Shown here piece after piece: positions 1 through 5,584 of a stretch of 6,196 nucleotides of DNA. This DNA is from Chloroflexi bacterium UBA6265 (GTDB taxonomy: Bacteria; Chloroflexota; Chloroflexia; Thermomicrobiales; UBA6265). The DNA is taken from positions 1 through 6,196 of the forward strand of contig DJVD01000007.1 in NCBI GenBank assembly GCA_002440805.1. The letters are read 5' to 3'. Each line of letters begins with the position of its first letter. Position 1 is the stretch's first letter. The translations under genes and the position numbers were made by a program. The notes under the pieces are model-generated. The model searched no databases and was not told where the DNA came from. It worked only from the letters and a program-made list of their open reading frames with translations.

Positions 1-35
1 ACCGGGTGATCATCTACCAACAATACCGAAATCAT
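1..35 (-). CDS. Response regulator, receiver domain N-terminus (partial, runs off window)
   Basis: Reading leftwards from ATG at 35-33 gives MISVLLVDDHPV before the window ends. This is the first beta strand of a CheY-like receiver domain with its acidic pair (DD, residues 8-9); the following His-Pro is typical of NarL/FixJ-family regulators (VDDHPV). A good ribosome binding site AGGGAG (47-42) lies 6 bases upstream and directly abuts the TAA of the kinase gene. The gap between the two genes is 12 bases, so they form one operon and the kinase's partner is almost certainly this protein. The phosphoacceptor Asp and the expected LuxR-type helix-turn-helix output domain lie outside the window, so the output type is inferred from the kinase class. 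Only 12 codons are visible, but start, ribosome binding site and motif agree. Confidence 0.85.
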   Translation of the reverse strand, partial: MISVLLVDDHP

Positions 36-47
36 GAGCGGCTCCCT

Positions 48-2033
48 TTATTTGCGGGTCGCATCGTCCTCTGGCGAGAGGGTTCCTTCCGTATTGTCTA
101 TTGTTTCGTCCGAATCCTCCACATCGCCAAATGAGCGATCGCGCAAGATGGAATCGAGTAACTCGTCCGACATAATCGAGCCGGTATCGCGGCGTTCCAC
201 GATGATGACCGTGCCTCCCCCAGGGCGGGAAAGAATCTCGAAATCGGCATCAATCGCGGCGGCGCGTTCGCGCATGGATAGCAGCCCCAAAGAGCCAGGA
301 CGTCGCGCGCGCTCGGGCTCAAAACCGGCACCATTGTCGCGAATAGTGACCCGCAGCAATTGGTTCACATACTCCATCCGCACCACCGCCTCATCAGCAC
401 CGGCATGGCGCATCACATTGTGAAGCGCCTCCTGCACGATGCGATAAATGCCGAGCCGCACTTCTGGCGTCAGTGGGGGTGGTTCGTCAATCACTTCCAA
501 CCGGGCCTCAAGCCCTGTGCGCTGGATCGTGGCTACGAACGCTTCAATGGCCGCAACCACGCCGATATCATCCAGGTCGGGGGGTCGCAGATCGAAGATG
601 ATGCCATGCAGTTCTGCGCTGGCGCGTTCCAGCAACTCGTTGACGTCGCCAAGGCTTGTCGACACCATCTCGGGAGTGGTTGATCCATTCGATCGCTGCA
701 AAGCACGGCTTTGATAGAGCGCTCCGGTGATTAACGGCGAGACAGCATCGTGAATTTCGCTGGCAATGTGACGACGCTCATCTTCCTGCAGGCGTAGATC
801 GCGTCGCAACAGGTCGCGCAACTGTTCATTTTGACGCTGGCGTTCGGCCTGGCGAGCTTCGGCTACAGACATGACCTCTTCGGTGCGCTTCCGCAGTGCG
901 ACCAATGAGTCGCGCAAATCGCCCATCTCACCAGAGCCGCCCTTGGCGATGGGCGTTTGATAATCGCCGTCTGCCAATCGCTGGGCGCTATCGGCCAAAT
1001 CGACGAGCGGACGCGAGGATAGTTCGCCGAAAGCATAGGCAACCACTACGTAGACGAGCGCTGCAACCATGAACAGCGCCAATAACTCCTGCCAAAGGAA
1101 CGAAATCTGGGTTTGCGGCAAAGGTGCCGTCACCAACACCGACCAATTGGTAGATTCCAACGCCAGTGGACTGATGATTGCCGAGCGCTCGCTGCCGGTA
1201 AGCGATCTCATGCGAAAGTCATCGGCCCCGTCTTCAGAGAAAGAGGAGACCTGCTCCCTCAGATTCTCAATGAATGCTTGTTCATTCTTCCGTATTTCGC
1301 CTGTAGCGGCAATCACCTGGTCCCCGGCGAGAATCACAATCTCCGTGCGACCCCGCGCACTCGGCAACGCGACCTGCGCCAAACTATCAGTCGGAATAAT
1401 CGCCCCCATCACCCCGCGCACAGACCCGACAGATTGGTCGGCCGTGTCGTTAGTGGTCGACGTTGCCGTGGGATTCAGCGATTGCTCGTCGTTCACGACC
1501 GGTGTTACTGTCGAATCTGCTCCCTCTTCCGATTCCACCACCGCTGTAATTGGCACGAGGATAACGAAGACACTTGTCGGTGGATCCAGCGCCAGGTCGA
1601 TACGGCCAGAGATGGATCGCTGGCCCGTTGCCAGCACACTGTCGATCTGGCCCTCGATCGCAGGCAGTACGGCAGCATCGACAATACCCGTCTGGTTCAC
1701 CAGGTCACCGTTGATATTCAGCATGAACAGACCGACAAACTCCGGCCGCGTGGTACGCGACTGGGCAAGTAAGTTGGTGGTGACGTCGTTGCTGCTGTTC
1801 TCGATGACGATCGGATTGGCGGCAAGGTTCTCGATACCGCGGAACGATCCGTTCAGGTAGGCAGAGAGCGAGTTATTGATCTGACTGGAGAGAACGATTT
1901 GACTTGCAAGCAGATCCTCATCGCGCGCGCGATTGTTATCGGATACCAGCAACCAGTTGAACCCCAACAGGGGAATAAGGCTGAGCAGGCCAAATATGAG
2001 GAACCGCATGCGGATTGTGAAAAAGCGGTTCAC
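48..2033 (-). CDS. Membrane sensor histidine kinase, HisKA_3 (DegS/NarX/DesK-like) class
   Basis: This is a 661-residue two-component sensor that should autophosphorylate on His and pass phosphate to the regulator encoded just downstream. Order: membrane segment about 11-30; extracytoplasmic sensor about 31-311, probably double-Cache-like; membrane segment about 312-336; HAMP about 337-390; charged coiled coil about 385-420; HisKA_3 dimerisation helix with H428 in ERRHIASEIHD; HATPase domain about 525-613. ATP-site boxes are visible: N box around E535/N539, G1 DNGAGF 566-571, G2 GSLGLLSMRER 580-590, G3 PGGGT 604-608. Start is GTG (2033-2031) with GGGGAG 7 bases upstream; a Met at residue 9 has no comparable site. 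Oddities: Pro433 stands where the phosphatase motif DxxxQ has Gln; residues about 168-204 form a Ser/Thr/Asp/Glu-rich insertion in the sensor; the last 49 residues are an acidic tail beyond the ATPase fold. The ligand cannot be told from sequence. Confidence 0.95.
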   Translation of the reverse strand: MNRFFTIRMRFLIFGLLSLIPLLGFNWLLVSDNNRARDEDLLASQIVLSSQINNSLSAYLNGSFRGIENLAANPIVIENSSNDVTTNLLAQSRTTRPEFVGLFMLNINGDLVNQTGIVDAAVLPAIEGQIDSVLATGQRSISGRIDLALDPPTSVFVILVPITAVVESEEGADSTVTPVVNDEQSLNPTATSTTNDTADQSVGSVRGVMGAIIPTDSLAQVALPSARGRTEIVILAGDQVIAATGEIRKNEQAFIENLREQVSSFSEDGADDFRMRSLTGSERSAIISPLALESTNWSVLVTAPLPQTQISFLWQELLALFMVAALVYVVVAYAFGELSSRPLVDLADSAQRLADGDYQTPIAKGGSGEMGDLRDSLVALRKRTEEVMSVAEARQAERQRQNEQLRDLLRRDLRLQEDERRHIASEIHDAVSPLITGALYQSRALQRSNGSTTPEMVSTSLGDVNELLERASAELHGIIFDLRPPDLDDIGVVAAIEAFVATIQRTGLEARLEVIDEPPPLTPEVRLGIYRIVQEALHNVMRHAGADEAVVRMEYVNQLLRVTIRDNGAGFEPERARRPGSLGLLSMRERAAAIDADFEILSRPGGGTVIIVERRDTGSIMSDELLDSILRDRSFGDVEDSDETIDNTEGTLSPEDDATRK

Positions 2034-2040
2034 AGATCGA

Positions 2041-2046
2041 CTCCCC
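2041..2046 (-). promoter_or_regulatory. Ribosome binding site that fixes the GTG start of the kinase
   Basis: On the minus strand the bases read GGGGAG, 7 bases before GTG at 2033-2031. This strong Shine-Dalgarno match favours the GTG over the ATG eight codons later (2009-2007). Confidence 0.75.
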
Positions 2047-2280
2047 TATCCCATGCTGTGGATGGTTGGATCCAGGGCAGGTAGGCCGATTCGGCGGGTT
2101 GCCTCTGCAGGCGATATGTGCGTTGGGCGTAAACTCGTATCATGTCGCTTCTAGTTTGATGCTTTCCCGCCCAGAATTCGATGACCATATGGACCCCTGG
2201 GGGTATCCGATTGGCCTGCGGGCGAATTGAAAAACGTTTCGCCAATCATACGTTGATCCTCTCAGGAATGCATCAAATGT

Positions 2281-2286
2281 GGGGAG
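2281..2286 (+). promoter_or_regulatory. Ribosome binding site that fixes the start of the FAD oxidoreductase
   Basis: GGGGAG lies 5 bases before ATG at 2292. The open frame extends upstream to an ATG at 2181, but that codon has no such site and the extra 37 residues precede the usual N-terminal Rossmann strand, so 2292 is the real start. Confidence 0.85.
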
Positions 2287-2291
2287 TAACC

Positions 2292-3437
2292 ATGACAACA
2301 GTTGCAGTAGTTGGTGGCGGTATTGTGGGTGCAAGCGCGGCATTTCACCTCGCAGCCGCGGGCGTGAACGCCGTGCTGGTCGATAACGCGGCTATTGGGC
2401 GCGCGACATCCGCCGGGGCCGGAATCATCTCGCCAGGCACCAGTTTACGGGCGCTACCACCCTTTTATGAATTGGCGAAACCCGCCGTTTCGTACTATCC
2501 CGAGCTGGTGCAGAGGCTGGACGAACTCGGCATCAGCACGTCAGGTTATGAGGTGTGCGGCAAGCTGATCGTTGCCGACACCATGGACAAGGCTGATGCC
2601 TTCCCCGCCCTCCTGGCTTTGATTGCCGATCGCAAATCAGCGGGGATGCCCAATATCGACGAGATCTCCGAGATCTCGCCGGCGCAAGCGCAGGACCTGC
2701 TACCTACGCTCGGGCACGTGCATGCGGCTGCCTATATCTCCGGCGCGGCCCGGGTCGACGGTGCCGTGCTGCGTGATGCACTTACGCGAGGGGCGGAGGC
2801 CATGGGCGCACGAGTCGTGATCGGCAACGCGAAGCTTGAGCTCGATTCCGGCAAGGTGCGCGCCATTAGCGTCGGCAGCGAAACGATTCCAATTGATGCC
2901 GTGATTGTTGCCGGCGGTGCGTGGACCAATCAGATGCTCGTACCCACCGGGTTCTCGCTGCCATTGGCGCCGCAGAAAGGGCAAATTGTCCACATCGACC
3001 TCCCGGATCATGATGTTTCGGGTTGGCCGATCCTGGATTGGAGCGGACCTCAATACCAACTGTGCTTCGGCCCCCATCGGGTGGTGTGCGGTGCGACACG
3101 TGAATTCAACTCGGGATTCGACACCCGCGTCACGCCAGCGGGTGTTAAAGAAATCCTGGATGAACAACTACGGTTGTGCCCCGGCCTGGCGCACGGCACG
3201 CTCTTCGAGGTGCGTGTGGGACTGAGGCCGTATTCGGATGACGGTGTACCGTTCATTGGCACGATTCCGGGCTACGATAATGTCATCGTCAGCACAGGTC
3301 ATGGGCCCAGCGGATTGCAGCTCGGTCCATACAGCGGTTTGCTAGCCGCCGAACTGGCGCAGGGATTAAAGCCGTCAGAAAATCTCGACAACTTCCGACC
3401 AGATCGATCTGTTAATTACGGAGATACACAGGCATGA
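2292..3437 (+). CDS. FAD-dependent oxidoreductase, DAO family (D-amino acid/glycine oxidase-like)
   Basis: A 381-residue soluble flavoprotein of the DAO superfamily, whose members oxidise amine C-N bonds of amino acids such as D-amino acids, glycine or sarcosine. The N-terminus is a classic FAD-binding Rossmann motif: MTTVAVVGGGIVG with glycines 8, 9, 10 and 13, closing with an acidic D31 for the ribose. A GRATSAGAG stretch (36-44), the AGGAW segment (207-211) that contacts FAD, and the C-terminal GLRPYSDDGVPFIG (310-323) and GHGPSGLQLGP (336-346) motifs complete the fold. Length is normal for ThiO/DadA-like proteins. The start at 2292 is chosen because of GGGGAG 5 bases upstream and the position of the Rossmann strand. 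Its TGA overlaps the ATG of the next gene by four bases (ATGA), indicating coupled translation. The substrate is not decidable from motifs; glycine oxidase, D-amino acid dehydrogenase or an imino-acid oxidase are all possible. Confidence 0.93.
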   Translation: MTTVAVVGGGIVGASAAFHLAAAGVNAVLVDNAAIGRATSAGAGIISPGTSLRALPPFYELAKPAVSYYPELVQRLDELGISTSGYEVCGKLIVADTMDKADAFPALLALIADRKSAGMPNIDEISEISPAQAQDLLPTLGHVHAAAYISGAARVDGAVLRDALTRGAEAMGARVVIGNAKLELDSGKVRAISVGSETIPIDAVIVAGGAWTNQMLVPTGFSLPLAPQKGQIVHIDLPDHDVSGWPILDWSGPQYQLCFGPHRVVCGATREFNSGFDTRVTPAGVKEILDEQLRLCPGLAHGTLFEVRVGLRPYSDDGVPFIGTIPGYDNVIVSTGHGPSGLQLGPYSGLLAAELAQGLKPSENLDNFRPDRSVNYGDTQA

Positions 3438-4288
3438 GCAACCACCCCGTTACATTCGGCATCGTTACCGGCCAGCATCACCTCACCTGGGAGCAAGTGC
3501 GCGATCAATGGAAGCTGGCTGAAGAACTGAAATTCGATTCTCTGTATCTCTTTGATCACTTCAGCGGTCTTTACGGTAGCCAGGAGGCGCCGTGCCTGGA
3601 AGCGAGCACCCTGTTGGCCGCGTTGGCGCTGGAAACCAACAGCGCCGGGATCGGGGTGATGGTATACGGTAATACCCATCGCAATCCGGCGCTGCTGGCC
3701 AAGGAAATTGTGACCATTGATCACCTCAGTGGCGGCCGCGCCATCCTGGGAATCGGTGCCGGCTGGAATGAAAACGAGCATCGCTGGTATGGATTCGACC
3801 TTCCGCGTCCCGGTCAGCGAGTGCAGCAGTTCGACGAAGCACTGACCATCATCAATGGCCTGATGACGCATGATCGGTTCAGCTTTCAGGGCGAGTTTTA
3901 TACGATTGACGACGCACCATTCCAGCCGAAGCCGCTGCAGAAGCGGATTCCAGTGCTGGTAGGTGGCAAGCAACCGAAAATGTTGCGCGTCGTCGCGAAA
4001 CATGCCGATATGTGGGATGGCGGCGGCAAGCTGCCGGATCGCACGGCCCGGGTGGAAGAACTGCAGCGCGCCTGCGATGAGGTGGGCCGGGATTTCGATG
4101 AGATCGTGCAATCGCAAGGGTTTGGAGCCAGCGCTATCCTGAACAGGGACACCCTGGATGAAGTGATCACCTCGCACCTCGAAGCAGGCGTTCGCCATTT
4201 CCATTTCGATATGCCCCTCACCACGGAGGAGCAGGAGATCGTCCGCGATGTAGCCACCGATATCTTGCCCAAATACCGCACATTGTAG
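3434..4288 (+). CDS. Luciferase-like (LLM class) flavin/F420-dependent oxidoreductase
   Basis: A 284-residue TIM-barrel enzyme of the bacterial luciferase-like superfamily, which uses FMN or coenzyme F420 for hydride transfer or monooxygenation. Visible family features are the N-terminal strand with GIVTGQ (9-14), the AEELKFDSLYLFDHF segment (30-43), the VYGNTHRNPALLAKEIVTID stretch (77-96), and the diagnostic GGRAILGIGAGWNENEH (100-116) followed by the Trp-Tyr-Gly of the insertion region. RIPVLVGGKQPKMLRVVAKHADMW (171-194) is the phosphate-side barrel motif typical of F420-type members. Length fits the family, and there is no signal peptide. GGAG at 3420-3423 lies 10 bases upstream, and the start codon overlaps the stop of the FAD oxidoreductase, so the two products probably act in one pathway at similar levels. 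Preference for F420 over FMN is inferred from overall family likeness; the substrate is unknown. Confidence 0.92.
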   Translation: MSNHPVTFGIVTGQHHLTWEQVRDQWKLAEELKFDSLYLFDHFSGLYGSQEAPCLEASTLLAALALETNSAGIGVMVYGNTHRNPALLAKEIVTIDHLSGGRAILGIGAGWNENEHRWYGFDLPRPGQRVQQFDEALTIINGLMTHDRFSFQGEFYTIDDAPFQPKPLQKRIPVLVGGKQPKMLRVVAKHADMWDGGGKLPDRTARVEELQRACDEVGRDFDEIVQSQGFGASAILNRDTLDEVITSHLEAGVRHFHFDMPLTTEEQEIVRDVATDILPKYRTL

Positions 4289-4300
4289 TGATTCTCCGAT

Positions 4301-4348
4301 TGCGGATTGGCTGATGGCGTTTCACAATTGCGACAAAGCCAATCCGCA
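4301..4348. repeat. Perfect 12-bp inverted repeat between oxidoreductase and HAD genes
   Basis: TGCGGATTGGCT (4301-4312) is exactly mirrored by AGCCAATCCGCA (4337-4348) around a 24-base spacer. It begins 12 bases after the oxidoreductase stop codon and ends 23 bases before the HAD start. There is no T tract after the right arm on either strand, so it is not a standard intrinsic terminator. It could be an mRNA stem that tunes expression or decay between the genes, a protein-binding dyad, or a small dispersed repeat. Confidence 0.8.
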
Positions 4349-4357
4349 CTTCCCGTG

Positions 4358-4363
4358 AAAGGA
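4358..4363 (+). promoter_or_regulatory. Ribosome binding site supporting the GTG start of the HAD gene
   Basis: AAAGGA ends 8 bases before GTG at 4372. The in-frame ATG at 4387 is 23 bases away from it and has no site of its own, so GTG is preferred. Confidence 0.75.
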
Positions 4364-4371
4364 TCGCACTC

Positions 4372-5136
4372 GTGCAGATAGCAGATATGATTGATGGCCC
4401 CATACAACTGGTGAGCTTCGATCTTTACGACACGTTGGTGGAGGCCGATCCGCCTGGCTGGGTGCGATTTCAACGGGCGCTTGAGCAGACCGGCTTCAAT
4501 GTGGATTTGCCGCAAGTGATGCGGGCCTACGCAGCCGGTCAGCGTTTCTTCACCCAGGAGAACGAACGCTCGCCAATCCGCGAACGCACTCCAGAGGGAA
4601 TCGAGGAGTTCCGCCTCACCCTCACCGGTGTTTCGCTGGAAGCCCTCGACCTACCAACTGACATTGAAACGGTTTCGCGGGTACAGCAAGCGTTTCAGGA
4701 CGATACCCGCAGTGAACACCAGCTTGGGTACCGAACCTTCGATGAAGTGCCCTCAGTGCTGGCGCGCCTGAAGAAGCAGCACATTCGCCTCGCCGTCATT
4801 TCCAATGCGGATAGCGATGTCACCCGCTTTTGCCTGCGCATGGGGTTTGCGGAGATGATGGATGTGATTGTTACCTCTGCTCTCGTTGGCTGGGAAAAAC
4901 CGGATCCGCGCACATTTTATGCTGCCCTGGAACCTTTCAACCTGCCCGCAGCTTCAGCCCTGCATGTCGGCGATCAGCCCGAGAGCGATGTGGTTGGCGC
5001 CCGTGCGATAGGTATGGCGGCAGCACTGTTGGATCGATACGACCAATACGCAGATGCCGACGTTGAGGCAGAGCGAGTGGAATCGCTTACGCAGCTGGTG
5101 GATTTGATCGAAGAGTACAACGCTTCGTTCACGTAG
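4372..5136 (+). CDS. HAD-superfamily hydrolase, subfamily IA, haloacid dehalogenase-like
   Basis: A 254-residue cytosolic hydrolase with all four HAD motifs in order. Motif I is FDLYDTL (16-22) with nucleophile D17; motif II is AVISNAD with S144; motif III is GWEKPDP with K176; motif IV is HVGDQPESD with G200, D201 and D206. Residues about 24-115 form a helical cap inserted after motif I, as in subfamily I. Position 19, two residues after the nucleophile, is Tyr rather than the acid/base Asp of phosphatases. The same Asp-x-Tyr pattern is seen in L-2-haloacid dehalogenases (DxYGT), though also in uncharacterised family members. Start is GTG with AAAGGA 8 bases upstream. It lies 83 bases after the oxidoreductase, same strand, with an inverted repeat in the gap; co-transcription is plausible but not shown. 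The substrate may be a phosphate ester or a halo-acid; the sequence does not settle which. Confidence 0.92.
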   Translation: MQIADMIDGPIQLVSFDLYDTLVEADPPGWVRFQRALEQTGFNVDLPQVMRAYAAGQRFFTQENERSPIRERTPEGIEEFRLTLTGVSLEALDLPTDIETVSRVQQAFQDDTRSEHQLGYRTFDEVPSVLARLKKQHIRLAVISNADSDVTRFCLRMGFAEMMDVIVTSALVGWEKPDPRTFYAALEPFNLPAASALHVGDQPESDVVGARAIGMAAALLDRYDQYADADVEAERVESLTQLVDLIEEYNASFT

Positions 5137-5156
5137 GCCTGATCGGCAAATCAGGC
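5137..5156. other. Short stem-loop directly after the HAD stop codon
   Basis: GCCTGAT (5137-5143) and ATCAGGC (5150-5156) form a 7-bp perfect stem with a 6-base loop, starting at the base after the TAG. It is followed by AAAAA, not a T run, so it is at best a weak terminator on the plus strand. It may protect the transcript end or mark the end of the operon. Another small dyad, CAGATC-GTCAT-GATCTG, lies at 5181-5197. Confidence 0.5.
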
Positions 5157-5278
5157 AAAAATGCGCTACACTGGTGCCTGCAGATCGTCATGATCTGGTT
5201 GTTGTGGTGTGCCCTGCACTCCACCCGTGATTAATCCGCAACCTATACGCGCGTTTGGTGAGGTGGTGATTCTAGTTT

Positions 5279-5464
5279 ATGCGTGTTGAGATTCGAGATA
5301 GTGAAGGCTTCGAACAGCTGCTTCGTCGATTCAATAAGTCCATCGAGCGCTCCGGTATCCTTCGCGAGCATCGTCGAGGACTCCGCTTCATCAGCGTCCA
5401 GGAAGAGGACCGAGCGAAGCGACGTAAGGCCGAGCGCCGCCGCCGCCGCACCGCAGCCAAATAA
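5279..5464 (+). CDS. rpsU: Small ribosomal subunit protein bS21
   Basis: A 61-residue, strongly basic protein that binds the 30S platform near the 3' end of 16S rRNA and helps mRNA engagement. The family signature is clear: VEIRDSEGFEQLLRRFNKSI (3-22) matches the bS21 pattern of a short N-terminal strand followed by the E-x-F-x-x-x-LRRF-x-(K/R) helix, then an S/A-G-(I/V)-L-R-E segment (SGILRE, 25-30) and an Arg/Lys-rich helical tail ending in RRRRRTAAK. Seventeen of 61 residues are Arg. It is about ten residues shorter than the 71-residue E. coli protein, the loss being at the C-terminus. In-frame TAG at 5273-5275 rules out a longer N-terminus. The best ribosome binding site, GAGGTG (5260-5265), lies 13 bases before ATG, longer than usual. 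It is a single-gene unit followed by its own strong terminator, not linked to dnaG or rpoD as in E. coli. Confidence 0.93.
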   Translation: MRVEIRDSEGFEQLLRRFNKSIERSGILREHRRGLRFISVQEEDRAKRRKAERRRRRTAAK

Positions 5465-5487
5465 GCTGCTGCCGACGGCAACACCAA

Positions 5488-5531
5488 CGAACCCGGGACT
5501 GATCAAAGATCACTCCCGGGTTTCGCTTTTT
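5488..5531 (+). terminator. Intrinsic terminator of rpsU
   Basis: AACCCGGGA (5490-5498) pairs perfectly with TCCCGGGTT (5514-5522). Beyond one C-C mismatch the stem continues with TGATC (5500-5504) pairing GATCA (5508-5512) around an AAA loop. The flanking CG (5488-5489) can pair with CG at 5524-5525 past a bulged T, and a five-T run follows (5527-5531). It begins 23 bases after the rpsU stop codon and insulates the M55 gene from it. It should act only on plus-strand transcription, as no matching A run precedes the stem. Confidence 0.92.
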
Positions 5532-5584
5532 CCGGCTTCTGGCATGATGATCCTCATACCTGTTTGCGAGAGAGGACAGCAACG

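Larger units (their letters stand above)
2034..2291. promoter_or_regulatory. Divergent intergenic region between kinase and FAD oxidoreductase
   Basis: These 258 bases hold no convincing gene and must contain the outward promoters for both the two-component operon and the oxidoreductase operon. I see several small dyads on the oxidoreductase side: ACCCC-TG-GGGGT (2193-2204), the 8-base palindrome AAACGTTT (2232-2239), and the 7-base arms GATTGGC (2209-2215) and GCCAATC (2241-2247). A TTGAAA hexamer sits at 2227-2232 but has no well-placed -10 partner. Any of these could be an operator, but none matches a site I recognise, and no promoter can be called with confidence on either strand. Confidence 0.45.

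Noticed and set aside
1069..1860. 263-codon plus-strand open frame antisense to the kinase
   Set aside because: Lies wholly within the kinase gene, is low-complexity Ser/Thr-rich, has no recognisable domain, and the kinase reading is certain.
2181..2291. Upstream extension of the FAD oxidoreductase to ATG at 2181
   Set aside because: No ribosome binding site there, the extra residues have no family likeness and would precede the N-terminal Rossmann strand, while ATG at 2292 has GGGGAG 5 bases upstream.
3416..4204. 262-codon minus-strand open frame antisense to the LLM oxidoreductase
   Set aside because: The plus-strand protein has clear family motifs throughout; the antisense product is His/Gln-rich with no domain.
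5137..5172. Stem-loop plus A run as a terminator, and TACACT (5167-5172) as a -10 box
   Set aside because: The run after the stem is A rather than T on the plus strand, and TACACT has no acceptable -35 partner at normal spacing.
5244..5249. TATACG as the -10 element of an rpsU promoter
   Set aside because: Its position would fit a short leader, but no -35-like hexamer occurs 16-18 bases upstream, so it is not called as a feature.
5243..5506. 87-codon minus-strand frame over rpsU with a hydrophobic start
   Set aside because: Antisense to a sure ribosomal protein gene; the Ala/Leu content mirrors the Arg-rich codons on the other strand.
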